Shown one piece after another: positions 8,774 to 17,307 of a stretch of DNA of 22,806 nt. Source of the DNA: an uncultured Collinsella sp. (GTDB lineage: Bacteria; Actinomycetota; Coriobacteriia; Coriobacteriales; Coriobacteriaceae); NCBI GenBank assembly GCA_958431945.1, contig CAUASQ010000011.1, positions 1-22,806 of the forward strand, in the 5' to 3' direction. A program made the position numbers and the translations under genes. The first letter of the stretch is position 1. Each line of letters begins with the position of its first letter. The notes under the pieces were generated by a model. That model made no database searches. It was given only the letters and a program-made list of their open reading frames with translations, and was not told where the DNA came from.

Positions 8774-9451
8774 ATGCTGTACGAGTTTTGTGCCGAGAAC
8801 TTTGAGCGGGTGCCGGCGGCTATCGAGGCCGGTGCAAGGCGCATCGAGCTGTGCGATAACCTTGCTGTCGGTGGTACCACGCCCTCGGCCGGCGTTATCA
8901 GCGCTACGACCAACTATGCCCACGAACACGATGCACGGGTGATGTGCATGATCCGTCCGCGTGGCGGCGACTTTCACTACAACCAGGATGAGCTGCGCAT
9001 GATGGAGATGGACTTGGGCCTTGCCGTGAGTGCGGGCGTTGACGGCTTGGTCTTTGGCTGCTGCAAACCCTGCGCTGGCGGATGGGCGCTCGACGAACTT
9101 ACGCTTGGCGCCCTCGTGATGGCTGCGGGCTGCGCGACCGAGGAATGTAAGCGTGATCCCATCGACATCACCTTCCACATGTCATTTGACCAGCTCTCGC
9201 CCGAGGCTCAGCTCGATGCGATTGATACACTTGCCGACTGCGGCGTTACGCGCATCCTCACGCATGGCGGCGCTGCCGGTACGTCGATCGAGGATAATTT
9301 CGATCACCTGACTCGTTTAATCGAGTATGCGGGCGATCGTTTGACCATCCTTCCCGGCGGCGGCATCACTACGGCAAATCGCGACGCGGTCGCGGCGGCG
9401 CTAGGCGTCTCCGAGCTCCATGGCACCAAGATCGTGCCGCTGGAGGTATAA
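8774..9451 (+). CDS. cutC: CutC family protein (copper homeostasis type TIM barrel)
   Basis: A 225-residue TIM-barrel protein of the CutC family, historically linked to copper handling in E. coli, although the biochemical role is not settled. Recognised by the conserved start (IEAGARRIELCDNLAVGGTTPS), MIRPRGGDF at about residues 58-66, the ITFHMSFDQL segment (FHRAFD in E. coli), RILTHGGAAG, and the late glycine loop ILPGGGI. It is slightly shorter than E. coli CutC (about 248). I chose ATG 8774, with GGGGGT about 7 nt upstream; the frame continues upstream without a binding site. The next gene starts 3 nt after its stop, so the two are an operon. Cytoplasmic. Confidence 0.9.
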   Translation: MLYEFCAENFERVPAAIEAGARRIELCDNLAVGGTTPSAGVISATTNYAHEHDARVMCMIRPRGGDFHYNQDELRMMEMDLGLAVSAGVDGLVFGCCKPCAGGWALDELTLGALVMAAGCATEECKRDPIDITFHMSFDQLSPEAQLDAIDTLADCGVTRILTHGGAAGTSIEDNFDHLTRLIEYAGDRLTILPGGGITTANRDAVAAALGVSELHGTKIVPLEV

Positions 9452-9454
9452 CCC

Positions 9455-10255
9455 GTGGCGCTGGTATTTGATGTTCAGCAGGCGAGCGGTAAGCCCGACG
9501 ATAATCGTCGCCCTGGCACCGCGTGCCCCTTTTGCGACACGGAGGGGCTTGCCAACATCATCCAGCGCGATGGTGACTGCATCTGGCTCGAGAATAAGTT
9601 CAAGACATTGCGGGCCACACGTCAGACCGTATTGATCGAGTCTGCCAATCACGACGCCGACCTGGTGACCTATGAACCGGATGAGCTGCATCATGTGATG
9701 CGGTTTGCCCTGGGCTGTTGGCAGCAGATAATCGATTCCCAACAGTACTGCAGTGTGCTCATGTACAAGAACAAAGGCCCGCTTTCGGGCGGCAGCCTCG
9801 TCCATCCGCACATGCAGATTGTGGGTTTGGAGCAGGAAGACGGCTATGCTTCGCTGACTTCTGCCAATTTCGAAGGCATCAATGTCTGGCAACAGGGGAG
9901 AATCGCGGTCAACATCTCAACCGAACCGATCATGGGGTTCTTTGAGATCAACGTTTCAGCCCCGCAGGGAATCGCCGCCAGCGATGACACGAGAGACCAA
10001 GCCGAGGCGGATCTCTTCGCCGACGCAATCCAGGTAGCTCTGCGCTATATCTTGCACGAGCACCATGGCGGTCGTGCAGAGTCGTACAACCTGTTCTTCT
10101 ATCACATGAGCGGCCGGACCATTGCCAAGGCGCTTCCACGTTGGGTGGTTTCACCCTACTTTGTCGGGTATCGGCTGGCTCAGGTCAATGCTGAGACCAC
10201 GCTCGATGTCGATGCGGAGCGACTCCGCGCACATCTGGAGGCGCTCACATCGTAA
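9455..10255 (+). CDS. Galactose-1-phosphate uridylyltransferase-like (HIT superfamily, DUF4931-like) protein
   Basis: A 266-residue protein resembling the GalT branch of the HIT superfamily. CPFC (Cys24-Cys27) near the N terminus matches the zinc or structural cysteines of GalT enzymes. HPHMQ (His117-Gln121), within GGSLVHPHMQIVGL, matches the HPHxQ nucleotidyl-transfer site. The overall length is shorter than classical GalT (about 350), and the sequence fits the DUF4931 family from memory. A nucleotidyl transferase or hydrolase is likely; the substrate is unknown, and true galactose metabolism is not supported by the neighbours. The start is GTG 9455 with GGAGG 9 nt upstream, 3 nt after the cutC stop. 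Confidence 0.8.
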   Translation: MALVFDVQQASGKPDDNRRPGTACPFCDTEGLANIIQRDGDCIWLENKFKTLRATRQTVLIESANHDADLVTYEPDELHHVMRFALGCWQQIIDSQQYCSVLMYKNKGPLSGGSLVHPHMQIVGLEQEDGYASLTSANFEGINVWQQGRIAVNISTEPIMGFFEINVSAPQGIAASDDTRDQAEADLFADAIQVALRYILHEHHGGRAESYNLFFYHMSGRTIAKALPRWVVSPYFVGYRLAQVNAETTLDVDAERLRAHLEALTS

Positions 10256-10264
10256 AGTGAGCGC
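10241..10264. other. Hairpin between converging genes
   Basis: GCGCTCAC (10241-10248) and GTGAGCGC (10257-10264) form a perfect 8-bp stem with the stop codon of the plus-strand gene in the loop. There is no T run on either side, so it is only a weak candidate terminator for the two converging transcripts. Confidence 0.4.
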
Positions 10265-10282
10265 CCGCACACTGCGGACGGT

Positions 10283-11281
10283 TTAGCGCGCCATTGCATC
10301 GCGGCCGGCCTCGACGCGCTTGCGCTGGGCGGCGCGCTCCTCGCCGGTCAGACGCTCAAAGAAGTGCCCGATAAGCGAGGCGAGCACCTGCTGAAACAAC
10401 GTTCCACACATGACGGGAAACACAACTTCGCCCGGAAAGTATTGCGTGGCGATGACGGCGCCCGAAGAGATATTGCGCATGCCGCAGGTAAAGCACATGG
10501 TGGTCGTCTCGCTATATGGCAGATGCAGCGTATGGGCGACTAGAAAACCGACGACAAAGCCACTGATGGCGAAGACCAAAATAAAGAGGGCGACTTCCAA
10601 GCGCACCGCGTTCATGTGCAGCACGTACTCGCTCATGGCGGTGGAGTTGGAGGCGATAACGCCCATCATCATGAATTTGCAGGCGGGCGAGAGCACGGGG
10701 GAGAGTTTTTCGTGCCCCCATCCGCGCGTGAGCTCGTTGATCACGATGCCGAGCACGGCGGGGATGGCGATCATAAAGGCCATGTCTTGCATCATGCTCG
10801 GCACATCGATCGAGACGGTGGCGCCCAGCAGGAGCTTGAGCGTGAGCGGAATCGTCACAGGGGAGATAACCGAGGACGTCAGGATGATGGTGAGCGCGAG
10901 CGGGCCGTTGCCGCCGAACATGCTAATCCACATAAAGGCAGTGACCGCCACGGGTACGCTGTACTCGAGCACGATGCCGCAGACAAGGTTGGGATTGGAG
11001 CCAAAGAATAACGATCCCATGGCATAGGCCGCGATGGGAATAAGCGCCGCCGAGACGAGCAGTGCCAAAATCAGGTGCAGGGGACGGCGGAACACCTCGG
11101 CTACCTGGTGGAAGGTGTTGCTGAGCGCACCTTGGAACGTCATAAAGGCGAAGAGGGCGGGAACAATGGGCTTGAGCACGCCAATCTGCTGGGGAAAGAG
11201 CACGCCGAGCGCCACGCAAATCGGAACGATGACCTGCATATGCCCCGCGAGGAACTTTCCCAGTCCAGTCCATTGCTTCAT
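10283..11281 (-). CDS. Bile acid:sodium symporter (SBF/BASS) family transporter
   Basis: A 332-residue integral membrane protein with about nine to ten hydrophobic segments in the arrangement of the SBF/BASS superfamily. The family-like motifs are VPALFAFMTFQGAL near residue 40, the broken-helix region around LEYSVPVAVTAFMW, and the C-terminal CGMRNISSGAVIA segment, corresponding to the GxRN crossing helix. Members carry bile acids, pantothenate, pyruvate or other organic anions, usually with sodium; the substrate here cannot be read from sequence. The tail after residue 310 is charged and cytoplasmic (ERLTGEERAAQRKRVE). The start is ATG at 11281, with a weak GGGA site upstream. It is a single gene, converging on the cutC operon and divergent from recJ. 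Confidence 0.85.
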   Translation of the reverse strand: MKQWTGLGKFLAGHMQVIVPICVALGVLFPQQIGVLKPIVPALFAFMTFQGALSNTFHQVAEVFRRPLHLILALLVSAALIPIAAYAMGSLFFGSNPNLVCGIVLEYSVPVAVTAFMWISMFGGNGPLALTIILTSSVISPVTIPLTLKLLLGATVSIDVPSMMQDMAFMIAIPAVLGIVINELTRGWGHEKLSPVLSPACKFMMMGVIASNSTAMSEYVLHMNAVRLEVALFILVFAISGFVVGFLVAHTLHLPYSETTTMCFTCGMRNISSGAVIATQYFPGEVVFPVMCGTLFQQVLASLIGHFFERLTGEERAAQRKRVEAGRDAMAR

Positions 11282-11441
11282 ATGTCCCGTGACTCCCTTT
11301 ATCCGCGAACTCGTTTGTATGGATATGCTAGACGCTCGTATGCGTCCGTGCGGCTGAAACGCTCGATTATTTCGAGGGTATTACCGGCATCGTTTACCGA
11401 AACCGCGGCGTGCTGCGGCGATTTGCGTCCGCGCCGCACGG

Positions 11442-11447
11442 TATAAT
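11442..11447 (+). promoter_or_regulatory. Probable -10 box of the recJ-rel operon
   Basis: A perfect TATAAT lies 114 nt upstream of the recJ start. The expected -35 position has no good match. A 6-bp hairpin with a CGAA tetraloop (11467-11482) sits in the presumed 5' leader, followed by a short ORF at 11504-11569. The rest of the 11282-11441 intergenic stretch shows only GC-rich inverted repeats and nothing I can name. Confidence 0.5.
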
Positions 11448-11503
11448 AAATCCGTTCAACAGATCTGCCTGCCGAAGCGGGCATACACAGAGGACTCATC
11501 GCT

Positions 11504-11569
11504 ATGAACCGTGAGAGGTATCGCGGCGACCTGCCCCTATCGGGGGTGGGTGCCTATGTCATCGCTTAA
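11504..11569 (+). CDS. Possible 21-codon leader ORF overlapping the recJ start
   Basis: ATG 11504 is preceded by AGAGGA 8 nt upstream and runs 21 codons to TAA at 11567-11569. It overlaps the recJ start codon (11556) by 14 nt in another frame. The peptide begins MNRERYRGDL. It could couple translation of recJ to upstream initiation, or be a chance ORF. No similar peptide is known to me. Confidence 0.3.
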   Translation: MNRERYRGDLPLSGVGAYVIA

Positions 11570-14500
11570 GACGACGCATCGCTGGGCGGTCGCTCAGCAA
11601 AACCCCGAGCTCGAAAAGGAGCTTTCGGCTGGTCTGGGCATTCCCGGGCTGGTGGCGCGCATTATGGTCGCGCACGGCATTGGCTCCATCAAAGAGGGCC
11701 AATTGTTTTTGACGCCTTCGCTCGATCGCGACTGGGCCGATCCACTCATTATCCCGGGCATGTCGGTCGTTGCCGACCGCGTCGAGCGTGCTATTCGCAA
11801 CCACGAGCACATTGCAGTCTTTGGCGATTTTGACGTTGACGGTATTACGTCGACCTGCCTGTTGACCGAGGCGCTGCGCACGTTTGGCGCCGATGTCACG
11901 CCGTTTATTCCGCATCGCTTTGATGAGGGCTACGGTCTTTCGCGCGCGGCACTCGACCGCGTTAACGAGCTCGCTCGCCCCCAGCTGATCGTGACCGTCG
12001 ATAACGGCATTGCCGCCAAGGAAGAGGTTTCCTATTTGGAGGACCTGGGGATCGATTTGGTGGTCACGGACCATCACGAGCCCTCCGACCAGGTGCCGCA
12101 GGGTGTGCCCCTGACCGACCCCAAGCTCGAGGACGAGGGCCCCTCGCGCGAGCTTGCCGGTGCTGGTGTGGCGCTCAAGCTGGTGCAAGTCCTGGGTGAG
12201 CGCCTGGGCAAGCCGTCGTATTGGCGTTCGCTAATCGAGGTCGCGGCGCTGGGCACCGTGTCCGACATGATGCCGCTCACGCCCGAGAACCGCGCGCTGG
12301 TTGCCGAGGGCATCCAGCAGATGCGCGTAACCGCTCGCCCCGGCTATATCGCGCTTGCCGCGCTTGCCAAGGCGGACCTTTCGAGCATTACGGCGGATGG
12401 CCTGTCATTCTCGCTCATTCCCCGCTTAAACGCTGCCGGCCGCATGGCCGATCCCAAGCTGGCGCTCGACCTGCTGCTTGCCCGCAATCCCATCGAGGCA
12501 AGCGCGCTGGCGGCCGAGCTCGAGGAGATTAACCGTCAGCGCCGCGAGATCGAGGCGGAGCTCACGCGCGATGCCATGGCAAAGGTCGAGGAGACCTATG
12601 ACGGCGGGCGCGCGATCGTTGTGGGCGGCGAAGGCTGGCACGAGGGCGTCAAGGGCATCGTGGCAAGCCGTCTGACCAACCGCTATCACGTGCCGGCGCT
12701 GCTGTTCTCGATCGAGGACGGTATCGCGCGCGGCTCTGGTCGCTCGGTGGGCAAAGTTAACCTGTTTGACGCCGTCGAGCGCTGTTCCGACCTGCTGATT
12801 CGTCGCGGCGGACATGCCGGTGCGGTGGGTGTGACCATCGAGGCATCCAAGCTCGATGAATTCCGTCGTCGCCTTTCCGCCGTGCTATCGGAGATTCCCG
12901 CTGAGGACTTTGAAGACATCGACGAGGTTGCCGCCACGGTCGACCTTTCCGAGCTGAATATCGAGACTATAGAGCAGATTTCCCGCCTTGAGCCGTTTGG
13001 CCAGGGTAATAAGGTGCCGCTGCTGGCTGCCGAGGGCGTGACGATGTGCGATCGCGCCGTGGTGGGTAAGACCGGCGAGCACATGCGCTTTGTGGCGACC
13101 GATGGCGCCGCGAGCGTGCCGGCCATTATGTTCCGCGTGCCGCAAATCGATAAGCTCATCAACTGCGATAGCGCTGTCGACTTGGTGTTCGAGGCCGTTG
13201 CCGAGCATTGGCAGGGGCGTGTGAAGCCCAAGCTCATGATCAAGGATGTTCTGGTCCGCGATACCACGCTGCCCGGCGTCGACGATCCGGCATGCGAGCT
13301 TCGTCGTGGCGTGCAGCCGGCGGATTCTGGCCTGCGCCTGGAGTCGCGCAAGCGCGAGACGCTCGCCCAGCTTTCCTATACCGAGCTCACGCGCTCGCTT
13401 ATCCATAGCTTTATCGGCTCGAACCAGCCGCACCGCGCGCAGGTCGAGGCGCTCGATGCCCTGGCCGATCACCAAAGTGTTCTGGCCGTTATGGGAACGG
13501 GGCGCGGCAAGTCGCTCATCTTCCATGTACATGCCGCGCGTGAGGCGGTGCTTCGCGGACGTGCGAGCATCTTTGTCTATCCGCTGCGTGCGCTTGTTGC
13601 CGACCAGGCCTATCACCTCTCGTCGACGATGGCATCGCTTGGCATTGGCGTTGGCGTGCTGACCGGCGAGACCGTGGAGGCGGCGCGCGATGACGTGTTT
13701 GCCGGCTTGGCTTCGGGCCGTACCGGCATCGTGCTCACGACGCCCGAGTTCCTGTCCATTCACCGCGACCGCTTTGCGCGTTCGGGGCGCATCGGTTTTG
13801 TCGTTATCGATGAGGCGCACCACGCTGGCCTTGCCAAGGGCGGCGACCGCAGCGCCTATCTCGACATGCCCGATATCCTCAAAGCCCTGGGCGACCCGGT
13901 CGTTATGGCCGCGACGGCCACCGCGACGGCTCCGGTCGTGGCCGAGCTTGCCCGCATGCTGCCGATCACTCACACGGTGGTCGACGAGACGGTGCGCGAG
14001 AACCTGCAGCTCGAGGACGACCGTGATCTTGCAAGTCGCGAGAACCGTTTGGTGTCGATCGTGGCGACGGGGGAGAAGACCGTCATTTACGTCAATTCGC
14101 GCGACCAGTCCGTGGCGCTCGCCAAGACACTACGCAAACGCGTTCCCGACTGTGCGACCCGTATCGCGTTCTATAACGCTGGCCTTACGCGCACCGACCG
14201 CCATCGCGTAGAGGAGGCGTTTCGAGACGGCAGCCTCAGCTGCATCGTCTCGACATCCGCCTTTGGCGAGGGCGTCAACCTTCCCGATATTCGCCATGTC
14301 GTGCTCTATCACATGCCGTTTGGCGGCATTGAGTTTAACCAGATGAGCGGCCGCGCCGGTCGCGATGGCCAACCCGCCGTGATCCATCTACTCTATTCGT
14401 CGCGTGACGCCCGTATTAACGAGCGCCTACTCGACTGCTATGCGCCCGAGCGCGACGAGCTCGTCACGCTCTATCGCGCGCTGCAGACCATGTGGCGCTC

Positions 14501-14843
14501 CAACCGCGGCAAGACCGGGGACGATTTCTTTAGCGCGAGCGATATCGACATCGCGCAGATGTGCCTTGCCATCGATGCTCGCACGCCGGTCGACGAGCGC
14601 TCGGTGGAAAGCGGCTTGGGAATCTTCGAAGAGCTTGGTTTTTGTCGCGTTTCGGGGTTTGACGACACCCGTCGCATCGCGATGGCCGAAAACCCCGGCC
14701 GCGTGCAATTGAGCAGGTCAATTCGCTATTTGGAGGGCTTGCGCTCGCGCATGGAGTTCTCGGCTTTCCGGAGTTGGGCGCTCGATTCGTGCGCTTCTGA
14801 TATGCTAGCCAAAGTTAACCGCCCGATCGTACCGCGGGCCTAG
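11556..14843 (+). CDS. recJ: RecJ single-strand DNA exonuclease fused to a RecQ-like superfamily 2 helicase
   Basis: A 1095-residue fusion. The N-terminal half (1 to about 560) is RecJ, a 5'-3' ssDNA exonuclease. It has DFDVDG (Asp91-Gly96), TVDNGI, the DHH motif at 172-174, GTVSDMMPL, the DHHA1-domain GGHAG (418-422) and an OB-like region after about 465. The C-terminal half is a superfamily 2 helicase with Walker A GTGRGKS (647-653), DEAH (752-755), ATATATAP as motif III and STSAFGEGVNLP. The arginine-finger motif VI is QMSGRAGRDG (929-938). The last 140 residues look winged-helix-like and lack the four-cysteine zinc site of classical RecQ. Ordinary RecJ proteins are about 550-800 residues. 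I chose ATG 11556 with GGGGGTGGG upstream. Likely acts in recombinational repair; rel follows after 15 nt. Confidence 0.92.
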   Translation: MSSLKTTHRWAVAQQNPELEKELSAGLGIPGLVARIMVAHGIGSIKEGQLFLTPSLDRDWADPLIIPGMSVVADRVERAIRNHEHIAVFGDFDVDGITSTCLLTEALRTFGADVTPFIPHRFDEGYGLSRAALDRVNELARPQLIVTVDNGIAAKEEVSYLEDLGIDLVVTDHHEPSDQVPQGVPLTDPKLEDEGPSRELAGAGVALKLVQVLGERLGKPSYWRSLIEVAALGTVSDMMPLTPENRALVAEGIQQMRVTARPGYIALAALAKADLSSITADGLSFSLIPRLNAAGRMADPKLALDLLLARNPIEASALAAELEEINRQRREIEAELTRDAMAKVEETYDGGRAIVVGGEGWHEGVKGIVASRLTNRYHVPALLFSIEDGIARGSGRSVGKVNLFDAVERCSDLLIRRGGHAGAVGVTIEASKLDEFRRRLSAVLSEIPAEDFEDIDEVAATVDLSELNIETIEQISRLEPFGQGNKVPLLAAEGVTMCDRAVVGKTGEHMRFVATDGAASVPAIMFRVPQIDKLINCDSAVDLVFEAVAEHWQGRVKPKLMIKDVLVRDTTLPGVDDPACELRRGVQPADSGLRLESRKRETLAQLSYTELTRSLIHSFIGSNQPHRAQVEALDALADHQSVLAVMGTGRGKSLIFHVHAAREAVLRGRASIFVYPLRALVADQAYHLSSTMASLGIGVGVLTGETVEAARDDVFAGLASGRTGIVLTTPEFLSIHRDRFARSGRIGFVVIDEAHHAGLAKGGDRSAYLDMPDILKALGDPVVMAATATATAPVVAELARMLPITHTVVDETVRENLQLEDDRDLASRENRLVSIVATGEKTVIYVNSRDQSVALAKTLRKRVPDCATRIAFYNAGLTRTDRHRVEEAFRDGSLSCIVSTSAFGEGVNLPDIRHVVLYHMPFGGIEFNQMSGRAGRDGQPAVIHLLYSSRDARINERLLDCYAPERDELVTLYRALQTMWRSNRGKTGDDFFSASDIDIAQMCLAIDARTPVDERSVESGLGIFEELGFCRVSGFDDTRRIAMAENPGRVQLSRSIRYLEGLRSRMEFSAFRSWALDSCASDMLAKVNRPIVPRA

Positions 14844-14858
14844 GGGAAGGGGACCTCG

Positions 14859-17219
14859 ATGGATGCCGCAGCCCGTACCGCCCATGATTCCACCCTCCAG
14901 CCGTTTTCGGAGATGGAGCACTATAAGCATGCCGATGAGCTGCCGCCCGAGATTATGGCGGACAGCTACGACAAGCTGGAGCGCTTGTGCCTCAAATATA
15001 TGAATGAGGACGACTTCTCCAAGGTGGAGCAAGCCTACTGCTTTGCCGCCGAGAAACACTGTAACCAAAAGCGCCGCTCGGGTGAGATGTACATTAACCA
15101 TCCCGTCGAGGTTGCCATCATTTTGGCCGATCTCAAGATGGATTGTGACGTGGTGTGCGCCGCGCTGTTGCACGATACCGTCGAGGACACCGAGACCTCG
15201 CTCACCGATGTTTCCGGCCTGTTTGGCGATACGGTGGCCGAGCTCGTCGATGGCGTGACCAAGCTCACCAACATCGAAGTCGACAGCATGGACGAGAAGC
15301 AGGCGCTCACGCTGCGCAAGATGTTCCTCGCCATGTCCAAGGACATTCGCGTCATCATCGTTAAACTTGCCGACCGTCTGCACAACATGCGAACGCTGGC
15401 AGCCCTGCGCGAGGATCGTCGCCTGTTTAAGGCTCGCGAGACCATGGACGTGTACGCGCCCTTGGCTGACCGCCTGGGCATGAGCTCTATTAAGTGGGAG
15501 CTCGAGGACCTGTCCTTCTTCTACCTGGAGCCCGATGCCTACCAGCGCATCGCGCGCATGGTGGCTGAGTCGCGCGAGGTCCGCGAGCGCTACCTTGCCG
15601 AGACCATCAAGACACTCACCGACGAACTCAACCGCATTGGCCTGGAGGACTTCCAGATCAACGGCCGTTCCAAGCACTATTGGTCCATCTACCAAAAGAT
15701 GAAGCGCAAGGGCAAGGAATTCTCCGAGATCTACGACCTGGTGGCACTGCGCGTCATCACGCATTCGGTGCGCGATTGCTACTCCACGCTCGGCGCGGTG
15801 CATACGCTGTGGCACCCCATGCCCGGTCGCTTTAAAGACTATATCGCCATGCCCAAGGTCAATAACTACCAGTCGCTCCACACGACGGTCATCGGCCCTA
15901 CGGCTCGTCCGCTCGAGATTCAGATTCGAACCTACGAGATGCATGAGCAGGCCGAGTACGGCATTGCCGCCCACTGGCTATATAAGAAGTCGGGCGGATC
16001 GTCTGCTTCCAAGACCAATGACGCTCAACGTTTGGACGACCAGATCAACTGGCTCAAGCATTCGCTCGATTGGGCGGCTTCCGACGAGATCACCGATGCC
16101 AAGGAATACCTGCACTCGCTGAAGGTCGATCTGTTCGATCAGGAGATCTTTGTCTTCACGCCCAAAGGCGAGGTCATGGCGCTTCGTGCCGGCTCCACGC
16201 CGCTCGACTTTGCCTATGCCGTTCACACCGAGGTGGGAAACCACTGCGTCGGCGCCAAAATCAACGGTGCGGTGGCTCCGCTCACGCACGAGATTAAGAC
16301 GGGTGACCGTGTCGAGATCCTGACTAACAAGAGTTCCAAGCCGTCGCGCGATTGGCTCAAGATCGTTAAGACACCTTCCGCCAAGTCAAAGATCCGCCGC
16401 TATTTTGCCGCTGCGACCAAGGACGACGACGCTGCCGCCGGTCGCGATATGCTGGCCAAGGACCTGCGTAAGCGTGGCTATGGCATTTCTACGCCGCGTT
16501 CGACGCGTGCACTCAACGCCGTGGCGGAGCAGTTTAACTTCAAGCAGCTCGAGGACCTGTTTGCCGCCGTCGGCGCCGGCAAGGTTGCCCCGCGCGCTGT
16601 GGGCAATAAGGTCGAGCAAATCTTGGACCCCAAGCCCGAGGAACAGCTCACCAAGGCCGAGGCTATCGCCGAGGTCGTGAAGCAGCCTGCTCGCGGCTCC
16701 AACCGCAAGCCGCAAAAGCGCGGCAAGAGCGCTAGTAACGGCATTATCGTCAAGGGCGAGAGCAACAGCGGCCTGCTGGTCCGTCTGGCTCATTGCTGCA
16801 ACCCCGTGACGGGCGACGACATCGTCGGCTTCATCACGCGCGGTCGTGGCGTTTCGGTGCATCGCGCCAACTGCCCCAACGTCAAGGGTCTTATGGAACA
16901 TCCCGAGCGCATGATCGATGTGGAGTGGGACGGCGCTGCCGACACCCTCTTCCAGGTCGAGATCGTGGTCGAGTGCCTGGACCGCATGGGCCTGCTCAAG
17001 GATGTCACCATTGCCATTGGCGATGCGGGCGGCAATATCCTTTCTGCCGCCACGTCGACCAACCGCGAGGGTATTGCAACCCTGCGCTTTATGGTCGAGA
17101 TCTCGGACGCGAGCGGTCTGGATCCGCTGCTGGCTTCCATCAGCAGTGTCGATTCGGTCTACGACGCTCGCCGTCTTATGCCCGGCGAAGGCGGAGCTCA
17201 GCTCAAGCGCCGTGTGTAG
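14859..17219 (+). CDS. rel: Bifunctional (p)ppGpp synthetase/hydrolase, Rel/SpoT type
   Basis: Makes and degrades the alarmones (p)ppGpp, the messenger of the stringent response. It makes them from ATP and GTP or GDP. The 786-residue protein has every domain of a long Rel. The HD hydrolase has INHPVEVA, LLHDTVEDT (His105-Asp106) and LADRLHN. The synthetase has GRSKHYWSIYQKM, the RFKDYIA...YQSLHTTV block from Arg324 and EIQIRT with Glu353. The TGS domain is at about 415-475 (FVFTPKGEV). The zinc-finger-like region has HCCNPVTGDDI and HRANCPN. A C-terminal ACT domain begins at about 705. Both catalytic halves keep their key residues, so both activities are expected. The start is ATG 14859 with GGGGA upstream. 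It is co-transcribed with recJ and ends at the hairpin at 17253-17291. Confidence 0.96.
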   Translation: MDAAARTAHDSTLQPFSEMEHYKHADELPPEIMADSYDKLERLCLKYMNEDDFSKVEQAYCFAAEKHCNQKRRSGEMYINHPVEVAIILADLKMDCDVVCAALLHDTVEDTETSLTDVSGLFGDTVAELVDGVTKLTNIEVDSMDEKQALTLRKMFLAMSKDIRVIIVKLADRLHNMRTLAALREDRRLFKARETMDVYAPLADRLGMSSIKWELEDLSFFYLEPDAYQRIARMVAESREVRERYLAETIKTLTDELNRIGLEDFQINGRSKHYWSIYQKMKRKGKEFSEIYDLVALRVITHSVRDCYSTLGAVHTLWHPMPGRFKDYIAMPKVNNYQSLHTTVIGPTARPLEIQIRTYEMHEQAEYGIAAHWLYKKSGGSSASKTNDAQRLDDQINWLKHSLDWAASDEITDAKEYLHSLKVDLFDQEIFVFTPKGEVMALRAGSTPLDFAYAVHTEVGNHCVGAKINGAVAPLTHEIKTGDRVEILTNKSSKPSRDWLKIVKTPSAKSKIRRYFAAATKDDDAAAGRDMLAKDLRKRGYGISTPRSTRALNAVAEQFNFKQLEDLFAAVGAGKVAPRAVGNKVEQILDPKPEEQLTKAEAIAEVVKQPARGSNRKPQKRGKSASNGIIVKGESNSGLLVRLAHCCNPVTGDDIVGFITRGRGVSVHRANCPNVKGLMEHPERMIDVEWDGAADTLFQVEIVVECLDRMGLLKDVTIAIGDAGGNILSAATSTNREGIATLRFMVEISDASGLDPLLASISSVDSVYDARRLMPGEGGAQLKRRV

Positions 17220-17252
17220 GTGCGAGAGCCTCTCAGCATCATAGATATTGGT

Positions 17253-17291
17253 TACGTTCGAGGCATCGTTTGGTGCCTCGAACGTATTTTA
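17253..17291 (+). terminator. Rho-independent terminator after rel
   Basis: A perfect 13-bp stem (17253-17265 with 17274-17286) encloses an 8-nt loop and is followed by TTTT. The ribosome binding site of the next gene (AGGAGG, 17294-17299) begins only 8 nt beyond the stem, so any mRNA for that gene from read-through would carry the hairpin right at its translation start. Confidence 0.85.
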
Positions 17292-17307
17292 GAAGGAGGG
17301 TATGCGC

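Noticed and set aside
9455..10255. Classical galactose-1-phosphate uridylyltransferase (galT)
   Set aside because: The HPH motif is present, but the protein is much shorter than GalT and no galK, galE or sugar transporter is nearby, so the gene symbol is not used.
14805..15974. Minus-strand ORF of 389 codons opposite rel
   Set aside because: Shadow of the Rel hydrolase and synthetase domains; no independent evidence.
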